40,202 nt of DNA, from contig JAJYAM010000018.1 of assembly GCA_021779535.1 (NCBI GenBank), forward strand, positions 1-40,202, given 5' to 3'. The notes under the pieces were generated by a model. That model searched no databases. It had not been told where the DNA came from and saw only the letters and a program-made list of their open reading frames with translations. This document shows positions 29,692 through 37,174 of the stretch, one piece after another. Position numbers and translations under genes: made by a program. Each line of letters begins with the position of its first letter. Position 1 is the first letter of the stretch. This DNA is from Pseudomonadota bacterium. GTDB lineage: Bacteria; Pseudomonadota; Gammaproteobacteria; Steroidobacterales; Steroidobacteraceae.

Positions 29692-31026
29692 TCAAACGTT
29701 CAGCAGAAGGTGCTCGCGTTCCCAGGAGCTGATCACCTGCGCGAAGGTCTCGTACTCGGCGTCCTTGACCGCGGTGTACGCGAGCACGAAGCGGTCGCCG
29801 AACACGTCGACCAGCGCCTTCGACTCGCGCAGCAGGCGCAGGCTCTCGGCGAGCGAGCGCGGCAGCGCGATCGCCAGGTCGTAGGCGCTGCCGGTGATCG
29901 GCTCGCTCGGTTTCAGGCCCTCGACCATCCCGAGGTAGCCGCACGCGAGCGACGCGGCGATCGCGAGGTACGGGTTCGCGTCCGCGCCGCCGACGCGGTT
30001 CTCGACGCGCCGCGCATCCGGTCCGGACATCGGCACGCGCAGCCCGGCGGTGCGGTTGTCGTACCCCCAGTGCACGTTGATCGGCGCGGCCGAGTAGCGG
30101 CTGATCCGCCGGTAGCTGTTCACGTTCGGCGCGAACAGCGACATCGCCGCCGGCAGGTAGCGCTGCAGCCCGGCGATGTGGCCGAAGAACAGCGCCGACG
30201 GCGAGCCGTCGGGGTTGCTGAAGATGTTCTTGCGGGTCTTCGCGTCGACGATGCTCTGGTGCAGGTGCATCGCGCTGCCGGGCTCCTTCGCCATCGGCTT
30301 CGCCATGAACGTCGCGTACATCTTGTGGCGCATCGCCGCTTCGCGCGCGGTCCGCTTGAACAGGAACGCCTGGTCGGCGAGGCTCATCGGGTACCCGTGC
30401 AGCAGGTTGATCTCCATCTGCGCGGCGCCGGCCTCGTGGATCAGCGTGTCGATCTCGATCTCCTGCGCCTCGCAGAACGAGTACATGTCGTCGAACAGCG
30501 GATCGAATTCGTTGACCGCCGCGATGCTGTAGGCCTGGCGGCCGATCTCGGGCCGGCCCGACCGGCCGACCGGGGGCTTCAACGGATAGTCCGAATCGGT
30601 GTTCGGCTCGACCAGGAAGAACTCGAGTTCCGGCGCGACCACCGGCTCCCAGCCGTGCGCCTCGTACAGGTCGAGCACGCGCCGCAGCACGTAGCGCGGC
30701 GCCATCGTGACCGGCCGGCCGTCGCCGTAGAAGCAGTCGTGGATCACCTGCGCCGTCGGCTCGGCGGCCCAGGGCACGACGCGCACGGTCTTCGGATCGG
30801 CCTTCAGCACGATGTCGATGTCGGACGGGTTCATCGCGCTCTGGTCGTCCGGGAAATCGCCGGTCACGGTCTGCAGGAATATCGCCTCGGGCAGCCGCAT
30901 GCCCTCTTCCTCGGCGAACTTCTGGGCCGGCATGAGCTTGCCACGCGCGACGCCCGCCATGTCCGGGATGATCGCCTCGACCTCCGAGATGCCATGTTCT
31001 TTGAGGAACTGCTGAATGATGCTCAT
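29692..31026 (-). CDS. puuA: Gamma-glutamylpolyamine (putrescine) synthetase, glutamine-synthetase family
   Basis: PuuA/SpuB ligates glutamate to putrescine with ATP, entering the gamma-glutamylated putrescine route. The 444-residue product is a glutamine-synthetase-like enzyme with the beta-Grasp N-terminus (EAIIPDMAGVARGKLMPAQK), the metal/ATP signature APELEFFLV, EAGAAQMEINLLHG, the H-rich GSAMHLHQSI, and the NRTAGLRVP and ENRVGGADANPYLAIAA segments. The DMAGVARGK start and the next-door puuD and polyamine transporter favour PuuA/SpuB over nitrogen-assimilating GlnA. The ATG at 31026 overlaps the puuD stop by 4 bases. Confidence 0.92.
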   Translation of the reverse strand: MSIIQQFLKEHGISEVEAIIPDMAGVARGKLMPAQKFAEEEGMRLPEAIFLQTVTGDFPDDQSAMNPSDIDIVLKADPKTVRVVPWAAEPTAQVIHDCFYGDGRPVTMAPRYVLRRVLDLYEAHGWEPVVAPELEFFLVEPNTDSDYPLKPPVGRSGRPEIGRQAYSIAAVNEFDPLFDDMYSFCEAQEIEIDTLIHEAGAAQMEINLLHGYPMSLADQAFLFKRTAREAAMRHKMYATFMAKPMAKEPGSAMHLHQSIVDAKTRKNIFSNPDGSPSALFFGHIAGLQRYLPAAMSLFAPNVNSYRRISRYSAAPINVHWGYDNRTAGLRVPMSGPDARRVENRVGGADANPYLAIAASLACGYLGMVEGLKPSEPITGSAYDLAIALPRSLAESLRLLRESKALVDVFGDRFVLAYTAVKDAEYETFAQVISSWEREHLLLNV

Positions 31027-31784
31027 CGGTTCACCTTGCCCTGCGCGTACTGCCGGGTTGCCTCGCCGAGCGCCGCGAACAGCGCGCGCGAGAATGGATT
31101 GCTCGCGAAGCGCCATTCCGGGTGCCATTGCACCCCGAACGCGAAGCCCCGGGCCTGCTCGACCCGGAACGCCTCGATCACGCCGTCCGGCGCGCGCGCT
31201 TCGACCGCGAGACCGCGGCCGAGCTCCTGGATGCCCTGCGAATGCAGGGAATTCACCTGGAGCCGGTCGCGGTCCGACATCCGGCGCAGCGCTCCCCCAG
31301 GATCGAGCAGCACCTCGTGCGCGGGTCCGTACTGCTCGTCGAGCGGCAACGCGGTGTCGTCACGGTGGTCGAGGTGCCCCGGCACCTCGTGCAGGCGTTG
31401 CCAGAGCGTCCCGCCGTAAGCGACGTTCATCTCCTGGAATCCGCGGCAGATCGCGAGCACCGGCAGCCCGACCGCGACCGCGCGCGGAATCAGCGGCAGC
31501 GTCGTCGCATCGCGCTGCGGATCGTGCAGCGTGCCCGGCGCGCTCGCCGGTCCGCCGTAGCGGTGCGGCTCCACGTTCGTCTCGCTGCCGGTGAACAGCA
31601 GTCCGTCGCACAGCCCGAGCAAGTCCTCGAGCGTGATCCCGGCACCGAGCGCCGGAATGAGCACGGGAATCGCGTCCGCGCCGTCCGCGACGGCGGCGAT
31701 GTACTTCTCGCCGACCATGTGGAAATAGTGCTTTCCAAACAGCCGGCGATCGGCCGGTATTCCGATGATCGGCTTGCGAGACAT
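31023..31784 (-). CDS. puuD: Gamma-glutamyl-GABA hydrolase (class I glutamine amidotransferase-like)
   Basis: PuuD/SpuA hydrolyses gamma-glutamyl-GABA to GABA and glutamate. The 253-residue product is a peptidase C26/class I amidotransferase protein with nucleophile Cys113 in LAICRGFQEMN and His221/Glu223 in FGVQWHPEW. The start KPIIGIPADRRLFGKHYFHMVGEKY is typical of PuuD. The ATG at 31784 is preferred over one at 31895 because homologues begin about here. It has no Shine-Dalgarno: the 16 bases just upstream are a palindrome that also holds a TATATT box, so the messenger may be leaderless. It is the first gene of puuD-puuA-potFGHI. Confidence 0.93.
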   Translation of the reverse strand: MSRKPIIGIPADRRLFGKHYFHMVGEKYIAAVADGADAIPVLIPALGAGITLEDLLGLCDGLLFTGSETNVEPHRYGGPASAPGTLHDPQRDATTLPLIPRAVAVGLPVLAICRGFQEMNVAYGGTLWQRLHEVPGHLDHRDDTALPLDEQYGPAHEVLLDPGGALRRMSDRDRLQVNSLHSQGIQELGRGLAVEARAPDGVIEAFRVEQARGFAFGVQWHPEWRFASNPFSRALFAALGEATRQYAQGKVNR

Positions 31785-31800
31785 GTTTAATATATTGAAC
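31785..31800. promoter_or_regulatory. Candidate PuuR operator abutting the puuD start codon
   Basis: gtttaatatattgaac is palindromic except for one base pair. It directly touches the puuD ATG and includes a TATATT box on the puuD strand (31794-31789). It shares 13 of 16 positions with the sequence beside the puuR start (37062-37077, minus strand). From memory it also resembles the E. coli PuuR site, which contains ATATAATGAAC. Confidence 0.6.
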
Positions 31801-31991
31801 GCGCTGGAAGACGCCCAGCCCTGTATTACCGGGTTATTAGAGCATACTCCCGCGAACCCGTCCCATCCCCCGAGCGCCAACTGCTCAAGATTCAAGCGTT
31901 TCCGAGACTTAGCAACCGATATTGCATCGCGTCAAGCGGAAGCAATGGCGGCGGTTCGCGATGGGCCATAAGCCGCGTCGGGTGTCAAGCG
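31801..31991 (-). promoter_or_regulatory. puuD upstream region, little recognisable content
   Basis: This is the rest of the 217-base gap between puuD and rlmL, AT-richer than the genes around it. On the minus strand it has TTGACA (31988-31983) and TTGACG (31936-31931), neither followed by a good -10 at 16-18 bases. I see no small gene, though the puuD frame is open back to an ATG at 31895. Confidence 0.3.
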
Positions 31992-32007
31992 AGACAAGAT
32001 CTTAAAC
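31992..32007. promoter_or_regulatory. Possible third, weaker PuuR-type site
   Basis: On the minus strand this reads GTTTAAGATCTTGTCT. Its first 12 bases match the puuR-linked site (GTTTAATATCTTAGAC) at 11 positions, but the second half diverges. It overlaps the rlmL stop codon and lies about 210 bases upstream of puuD. It could be chance. Confidence 0.3.
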
Positions 32008-34185
32008 GTTTGGCTCCGTGCCCGGCCTGCGCCGGCGGATCAGGAACGTCCGGTGGACCCGCGGGTGGCGCGCGAAATCGCGGGGAATGGTCCGCGCGCT
32101 GATGTCCTCGACCTCGCAGTCCGGCAGGGCCGCGGTGTCGATCGCGAAGCGGCTGAAATTGGTCGAGAACACCAGGCGTCCGCCGGCACGCAGCAGCGCG
32201 ACCGCGGTGCGGATCAGCGCGGGATGGTCACGCTGCACGTCGAGCACGCCCTGCATCCGCTTCGAGTTCGAGAACGTCGGCGGGTCCAGGAATATCAGGT
32301 CGAACGCGGCGCCGGCGGCGGCCGCGCTCGCCAGCCATTCGAGGCAGTCGGCCCGGACGAAGCGGTGCCGCGGGCTCGCGAGTCCGTTCAGCGCCAGGTT
32401 GTCCTGGGCCCAGGCGAGGTAGGTGTTCGACAGATCGACGCTGACGCTCGAGCGGGCGCCGCCCGCGGCCGCGTACGCCGTCGCGGTCCCGGTGTAGCAG
32501 AACAGGTTCAGGAAATCCGCGTCCTTCGCCCACTCGCGCAGCAGCGCCCGGGTCGGGCGATGATCGAGGAACAGGCCGGTGTCGAGATAGTCGCGGAAGT
32601 TGACCCAGAACCGCAGCCCCGCCTCGTTCACCGTGTGCCGCTCGTCGGTCGCCGCGCGCCTTTGGTACTGCGCGCTGCCCTTCTGCGGCCGGCGGGTCCG
32701 CGAGTGCACCTGCGCGAGCGGCAGGCCGAGCACCTCCGGCAGCGCCGCGAGCACTTCGCGCCGCCGTTCGCGCGCCTTGTCCGGATCGACGGTCGCCGGC
32801 GGCGCGTACTCCTGCACGAACGCGTGCCGCGGCTCGCTGCCGTACAGGTCGACCGCGAACGCGTATTCCGGCATGTCCGCGTCGTACACGCGGTAGCACT
32901 CGATCCCGGCCGCGCGCGCCCACGGCTCGAGCTTCTCGAGATTCTTGCGCAGCCGGTTCGCGAACATCTGCGCACCGGGACGTGCGGCCCAGCGGCCCTG
33001 CGTGACCGCCGCCGGCTCCGGCACCGCCGCCGGGCCGACGTCGAAACGCAGCAGGCGGCATTCGATCGTGCCGTTGAACATCCGATGGCTGCGCTTCGCG
33101 AAGATCCCGAGGTGGCGGGCGAGCGGCGGGTTGCCGGTCAGGATCGCCGCCTGCCAGCCGGTGAACTCCTCGCGCAGCACGCGGCCGAGCTCGGCATACA
33201 GCGCCGGCAGCGTCGCGTCGCTGCCGAGCCGCTCCCCGTACGGGGGATTGCACACCAGCAGTCCCGGCGTGCCCGGCGGCCGGCGCTGCGCGGCGAGCTC
33301 GCGCCGTTCGACGTGCAGCCACGGCTCGCAGCCGGCCGCGGCGGCGTTCGCGAGCGTCGCACGCACCGCGTCCGCGTCCGCGTCGAAGCCGAGGATCACG
33401 CGGCGCGGCGCGCGCGCGGCGCGCCGCTCGAGGGCTTCGCGCCGCAACCGCTCCCACAGCGCCGGCGCGTGGCCGCGCCAGCCGGTGAACCCGAAATACT
33501 CGCGCTCGAGCCCCGGCGCCGCGTCGGCGGCGATCGCCGCGGCCTCGAGCAGGAAGGTGCCGGTCCCGCACATCGGATCGACGAGCGGTCCGCCGGCCGC
33601 GCAGATCGCGGGCCAGCCGGCCCGCAGCAGCACCGCGGCGGCGACGTTCTCCTTCAGCGGCGCGCGCCCGCCCGCGACGCGATAGCCGCGCCGGTGCAGG
33701 CTCTCGCCGGAGAAGTCGAGCGACAGCTCGGCGCTCGCGGCCCCGACGTGCAGGTGCAGCAGCACGTCGGGCCGTTGCGGACGGACGTCGGGACGCGCGC
33801 CGGTGGTCGCGCGCAGGCCGTCGCAGACCGCGTCCTTCAGCCGCTGCGCCGCATACAGCGTGTGCCGGAGCGCCGCGTTGCCGCCGCTCGCCGAACACGC
33901 GAGCGTCGCGCCCGGACCGAGATGCTCGCGCCAGTCGATGCGTTCGAGCGCGGCGTGCAGGCTCGTCGACGACTGCGCGTCGACGCTGCCGAGCACGAGG
34001 TAGACCCGGGTCGCCGTGCGCGACCACAGGCAGGCCCGATAGCCGACCTCGAGCGGGCCGTCGAAGCGCACGTCGCTGCTGCGCTCGCGCACCGCGGTCG
34101 CGCCGAACTGCGCGAGCTCCTCGGCGAGCACCGAGGCCGCCCCGACCGGGGCGGTCGCGATCCACGCGTGGATCTCGGTGCTCAC
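32002..34185 (-). CDS. rlmL: Bifunctional 23S rRNA methyltransferase (m2G2445 / m7G2069)
   Basis: RlmKL makes N2-methyl-G2445 with its N-terminal half and N7-methyl-G2069 with its C-terminal half. The 727-residue product has a THUMP domain (about 1-160), the RlmL methyltransferase with DPMCGTGTFLLEAA and the catalytic NPPYGERLG. The RlmK half has FLDHRPTRALL, LNLFCYTGTATAYAAAGGA and LDPPTFSNSKRM. Length is close to E. coli RlmL (702). The GTG start at 34185 overlaps the upstream exonuclease gene by 4 bases. It ends a minus-strand run from aguB. Confidence 0.95.
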   Translation of the reverse strand: MSTEIHAWIATAPVGAASVLAEELAQFGATAVRERSSDVRFDGPLEVGYRACLWSRTATRVYLVLGSVDAQSSTSLHAALERIDWREHLGPGATLACSASGGNAALRHTLYAAQRLKDAVCDGLRATTGARPDVRPQRPDVLLHLHVGAASAELSLDFSGESLHRRGYRVAGGRAPLKENVAAAVLLRAGWPAICAAGGPLVDPMCGTGTFLLEAAAIAADAAPGLEREYFGFTGWRGHAPALWERLRREALERRAARAPRRVILGFDADADAVRATLANAAAAGCEPWLHVERRELAAQRRPPGTPGLLVCNPPYGERLGSDATLPALYAELGRVLREEFTGWQAAILTGNPPLARHLGIFAKRSHRMFNGTIECRLLRFDVGPAAVPEPAAVTQGRWAARPGAQMFANRLRKNLEKLEPWARAAGIECYRVYDADMPEYAFAVDLYGSEPRHAFVQEYAPPATVDPDKARERRREVLAALPEVLGLPLAQVHSRTRRPQKGSAQYQRRAATDERHTVNEAGLRFWVNFRDYLDTGLFLDHRPTRALLREWAKDADFLNLFCYTGTATAYAAAGGARSSVSVDLSNTYLAWAQDNLALNGLASPRHRFVRADCLEWLASAAAAGAAFDLIFLDPPTFSNSKRMQGVLDVQRDHPALIRTAVALLRAGGRLVFSTNFSRFAIDTAALPDCEVEDISARTIPRDFARHPRVHRTFLIRRRRPGTEPNV

Positions 34186-35615
34186 GCGCGGCGCTGCGCC
34201 GGCGCCGTGCGCAAGGCGAGCCAGTCGAGCCGCGGCGCGCGCTCGAAGTGCTTCGCGAGGATCCGGTAGACGTCGAGGTCGAACGGCGGCCGCGGGACCG
34301 CCGCGACGATCGCCGCGAGGTCCTCGTCCGTCCGTGCGGTGCCGAGGTGGATCCAACGATCGACGACGTGCAGGTCGACCGCGCCGGCGGCATCGCGTTC
34401 GCGCAACGCGACCGGTCCGCAGAACGGCCAGTCCTTGAGCCGGATCGACCCGAGCGCGAGCTGCACCCGCACGCCGTGCAGCGCGGCGCTCTCGCGTCCG
34501 ACGCAGGCGCCGCGGCAACGGCCGAGCGCGTGACCGACGCACGAACCGTCGCCGGATTCGAGCCCCATCGCCTTCAGGCACAGCTGGTGTGCGCGCGCGA
34601 TCTCGGTCAACACCCGCACCGCCTCGCGCCGCGTCCGGTACAGTCCGTGGCACCGCGACGACACGCCGTCGTCGAGATCCTCGAGCGCGAGGATCTCGAT
34701 CCGATCGGGGCGGTCGGCCGCGATCCGGCAGGTCAGCGCCTCGCCGCCGCCGCGCAGGCGGCGGTTGTACACCGGCCGCTGCGCCTTGATCCACGCCGCC
34801 TCGGTGAGCAGCGCACCGAGCTCGCCGGCGGTCTCCCGCCAGTCGATCCGGCGCACCTGCTGCGCGAGCCGCTGCTCCTTCGTGTCGCGAGGCGCGGCGG
34901 CGAAGTGCGCGAGGATCCGGGCGCGCAGGCCGCGGCTCCGGCCGATGTAGAGCGGCACGTCCGCTTCGCCGAGGAAGCGATAGACGCCGGCGCCCTCGGG
35001 CAGCTCGTCGGCGAGCCCCTCGGGCAGCTGCGCGGGCAACGCGGGCGCGGCGAGCACCGCGTCGATCGCCGCCGCGAGCTCGGCGGCGGGCCGCTCGCGG
35101 CGCAGCCGCAGCCACCAGTCGGCGAGCACCCGCGCGTCGCCGAGCGCGCGGTGCCGCGCATGGCAGTCGAGGCCATGCCGCTCGATCAGCGCGTCGAGGT
35201 TGTGCCGGCGTTCCTGCGGCGCGAGCCGCCGCGACAGCTTGACGGTGCACAGCGCCTTGCCGGCGAACGGCCGCTCCAGGCGGCGCAGCTCGCTGCGCAG
35301 GAACGAGGCGTCGAAGCGCGCGTTGTGCGCGGCGAACAGCGCGCCGGAGAGCTTCTCCTGCACGGTGCCGGCGAGCGCTGCGAACGGCGGCGCCGCGGCG
35401 ACCATCGCGTCGCTGATCCCGGTGAACGCCTGGATCGAGGGCGGGATCCGGCACTCGGGATCGACGAGACAGCTCCACTCGTCGACGATCGCGTCGTCGA
35501 CGACCCGGACGATCCCGATCTCGATGACCCGGTGATGCGCCGCGTTGCCGCCGGTCGTTTCGAGGTCGACGAACGCGATCGTGCGCGGCAGCGCCGCCTC
35601 GTCAGGATCGCCCAT
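34182..35615 (-). CDS. DEDDh exonuclease fused to a GIY-YIG (UvrC/Cho-like) nuclease domain
   Basis: A 477-residue two-nuclease protein. Residues 12-175 form a DnaQ-like 3'-5' exonuclease with Asp17 and Glu19 (AFVDLETTGG), Asp102 (HNARFD) and His155/Asp160 (HRALGDA), a complete DEDDh set. Residues about 206-290 form a GIY-YIG domain: GVYRF (210-214), LYIGRS (222-227), Glu272 in LLTEAAWIKAQRP and Asn284. The C-terminal about 180 residues resemble the tail of Cho/DnaQ-type fusions and include clustered cysteines (CVGHALGRCRGACVG). Such fusions are known and thought to act in DNA repair; the substrate is unclear. The start overlaps aguB by 14 bases and the stop overlaps rlmL by 4. Confidence 0.88.
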   Translation of the reverse strand: MGDPDEAALPRTIAFVDLETTGGNAAHHRVIEIGIVRVVDDAIVDEWSCLVDPECRIPPSIQAFTGISDAMVAAAPPFAALAGTVQEKLSGALFAAHNARFDASFLRSELRRLERPFAGKALCTVKLSRRLAPQERRHNLDALIERHGLDCHARHRALGDARVLADWWLRLRRERPAAELAAAIDAVLAAPALPAQLPEGLADELPEGAGVYRFLGEADVPLYIGRSRGLRARILAHFAAAPRDTKEQRLAQQVRRIDWRETAGELGALLTEAAWIKAQRPVYNRRLRGGGEALTCRIAADRPDRIEILALEDLDDGVSSRCHGLYRTRREAVRVLTEIARAHQLCLKAMGLESGDGSCVGHALGRCRGACVGRESAALHGVRVQLALGSIRLKDWPFCGPVALRERDAAGAVDLHVVDRWIHLGTARTDEDLAAIVAAVPRPPFDLDVYRILAKHFERAPRLDWLALRTAPAQRRA

Positions 35616-36471
35616 CGTAGGACAGCAGCGACCGGTAGAGCTCGGGGCGCCGGTCGCGGAACACGCCCCAGGCCTCCCGGGTCCGGCGCACCTCGTCGAG
35701 GTCGAAGCTCGCGACGAGCACGGTCTCGGTCCGGCGGTCGGCTTCGGCGAGTTTCTCGCCGGTCGGCGACGCGATGAACGAGGAGCCGTAGAACTCGAGC
35801 TCGCATTTCGCGCCACGCTCGGCGCCGATGCGGTTCGACGCGACGACCGGGAGCACGTTCGCGGCCGCGTGGCCCTGCATCACCCGCTGCCAGTGGCCGC
35901 TCGAGTCGAGCGCGGGCGCCTGCGGCTCCGAGCCGATCGCGGTCGGGTAGAGCAGGAACTCGGCGCCCTGCAGCGCCATCGCGCGCGCCGCCTCGGGAAA
36001 CCATTGGTCCCAGCAGATCGCGACGCCGGCGCGGCCGAACGCGGTCGGGAACACCCGAAACCCCGTGTCGCCGGGCGAGAAATAGAACTTCTCGTGATAG
36101 CCCGGTCCCTCCGGGATGTGGGACTTGCGGTAATGGCCGCACACGCTGCCGTCGGCATCGACGACGACGACGGTGTTGAAGAACGCGGTTCCGGCGCGCT
36201 CGAACACGCTGACCGGCAGCACGACGCCGAGCTCGCGCGCGACGCCGCGGAAGTGCTCGACCGCGGGGTGCGCGTCGAGCGGGTGCGCGAGGTCGAAGTG
36301 CCGCGGGTCGTGGTCCTTGCAGAAGTACGGCGTCTCGAACAGCTCCTGCAGCAGCACGACGTTCGCGCCGCGGCCCGCCGCGACCCGGACCAGCCGCTCC
36401 GCGCGCTCGACGTTCGCGTCGCGGTTCCATTCGCAGGCCATCTGCGTCGCGGCCAGGGTCACGCTGCTCAT
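35602..36471 (-). CDS. aguB: N-carbamoylputrescine amidohydrolase
   Basis: AguB, a nitrilase-superfamily enzyme, hydrolyses N-carbamoylputrescine to putrescine, CO2 and ammonia, completing what AguA begins. The 289-residue product has the Glu43-Lys116-Cys153 triad in LLQELFETPYF, HYRKSHIPEGPGYHEKFYF and AICWDQWFPEAARAM. The segments ATQMACEWNRDANVERAE and GSEPQAPALDSSGHWQRVMQG are close to the AguB subfamily. The ATG follows GGGG. It is 38 bases downstream of puuR on the same strand, so it may belong to the PuuR-controlled transcript, and it overlaps the exonuclease gene. Confidence 0.94.
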   Translation of the reverse strand: MSSVTLAATQMACEWNRDANVERAERLVRVAAGRGANVVLLQELFETPYFCKDHDPRHFDLAHPLDAHPAVEHFRGVARELGVVLPVSVFERAGTAFFNTVVVVDADGSVCGHYRKSHIPEGPGYHEKFYFSPGDTGFRVFPTAFGRAGVAICWDQWFPEAARAMALQGAEFLLYPTAIGSEPQAPALDSSGHWQRVMQGHAAANVLPVVASNRIGAERGAKCELEFYGSSFIASPTGEKLAEADRRTETVLVASFDLDEVRRTREAWGVFRDRRPELYRSLLSYDGRS

Positions 36472-36509
36472 TGCCGCCCCATGGTAGCCGAATTGCGGTT
36501 TCCGGATCG

Positions 36510-37058
36510 CTAGAACGTCGGCGGCGCGCTCGCGCTCACGATCTCGCAGTCCTCGCGCGAGACGTTGCGGAAGCGATGCGGGAGATTGCTGCGGAAATAG
36601 TAGCCATCGCCCGCGCTCAGGCTGCGCGTCTCGCCGCCGACCGAGAGCTCGATGCGTCCGCGGACGACGACGCCGCCCTCCTCCCCGGCGTGGGTCAGCA
36701 TCTCCTCGCCGGTATCCGCACCGGGCGCATAGAACTCGTGCAGGATCGCCATGCTGCGCTTCGCGAGGCTGCCGCCGACCAGGTGCAGTGCGACCCGGCC
36801 CGCGCCGATGTCCGGCAGTTCCGCCTTCGGAAAGAACACCTGCGGCTTGTGCGCCAGGTCGAGGGTGAAGAAGTCCGCGAGCGCCATCGGCACCCCGTCG
36901 AGCACGCGCTTCAAGCTGCTGATCGACGGGCTCACGCGGTTCTGCTCGATCAGCGAGATCAAGCCGTTGGTGACGCCGGCCCGCTTCGCGAGCTCGCGCT
37001 GGCTGAGGCCGTACATTTGCCGCACGGCTCTGAGGTGGGCGCCGACGTCCAGGGTCAT
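36510..37058 (-). CDS. puuR: PuuR-like HTH-cupin transcriptional repressor
   Basis: PuuR represses putrescine-use genes and is released by putrescine. The 182-residue product (E. coli PuuR 185) has an N-terminal XRE-type helix-turn-helix (LRAVRQMYGLSQRELAKRAG, then NGLISLIEQNRVSPSISSLKR, about 9-55). A C-terminal cupin domain (about 105-180) has EEGGVVVRGRIELSVGGE and GDGYYFRSNLPHRF. The start ILHEFYAPGADTGEEM of the cupin is typical of PuuR/SutR regulators. The ATG at 37058 sits four bases from a near-palindrome matching that at puuD, consistent with autoregulation. It is divergent from the aminotransferase and may be co-transcribed with aguB. Confidence 0.9.
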   Translation of the reverse strand: MTLDVGAHLRAVRQMYGLSQRELAKRAGVTNGLISLIEQNRVSPSISSLKRVLDGVPMALADFFTLDLAHKPQVFFPKAELPDIGAGRVALHLVGGSLAKRSMAILHEFYAPGADTGEEMLTHAGEEGGVVVRGRIELSVGGETRSLSAGDGYYFRSNLPHRFRNVSREDCEIVSASAPPTF

Positions 37059-37061
37059 GGT

Positions 37062-37077
37062 GTCTAAGATATTAAAC
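37062..37077. promoter_or_regulatory. Candidate PuuR operator beside the puuR start codon
   Basis: On the minus strand GTTTAATATCTTAGAC, a near-palindrome three bases from the puuR ATG; 13 of 16 positions equal the puuD site. It would block puuR transcription. It lies about 26-40 bases upstream of the aminotransferase promoter candidate. Confidence 0.6.
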
Positions 37078-37102
37078 GCTATCGGCCTCATTTCGCTCCG
37101 GT

Positions 37103-37131
37103 TTGAGCATTCTGTCAATTTTTCTTATCAT
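37103..37131 (+). promoter_or_regulatory. Candidate sigma70 promoter for the aminotransferase
   Basis: TTGAGC (37103-37108) and TATCAT (37126-37131) are separated by 17 bases, matching the consensus at 4 and 5 positions. The ATG follows 43 bases after the -10, with a GAGGGAT-like ribosome site between. Confidence 0.5.
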
Positions 37132-37174
37132 CTGGCCGGTTCACTCCGCCAGCACCCGAGGGATCCCCGAGACC

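Noticed and set aside
26906-29884. Long plus-strand open frame (about 990 codons) across potF-potG-potH
   Set aside because: Low-complexity Arg/His/Asp-rich translation antisense to three clear ABC transporter genes.
31023-31895. PuuD starting at the ATG at 31895
   Set aside because: It would add 37 residues not present in the family and run through the candidate operator; the conserved KPIIGIPADR start fits the ATG at 31784.
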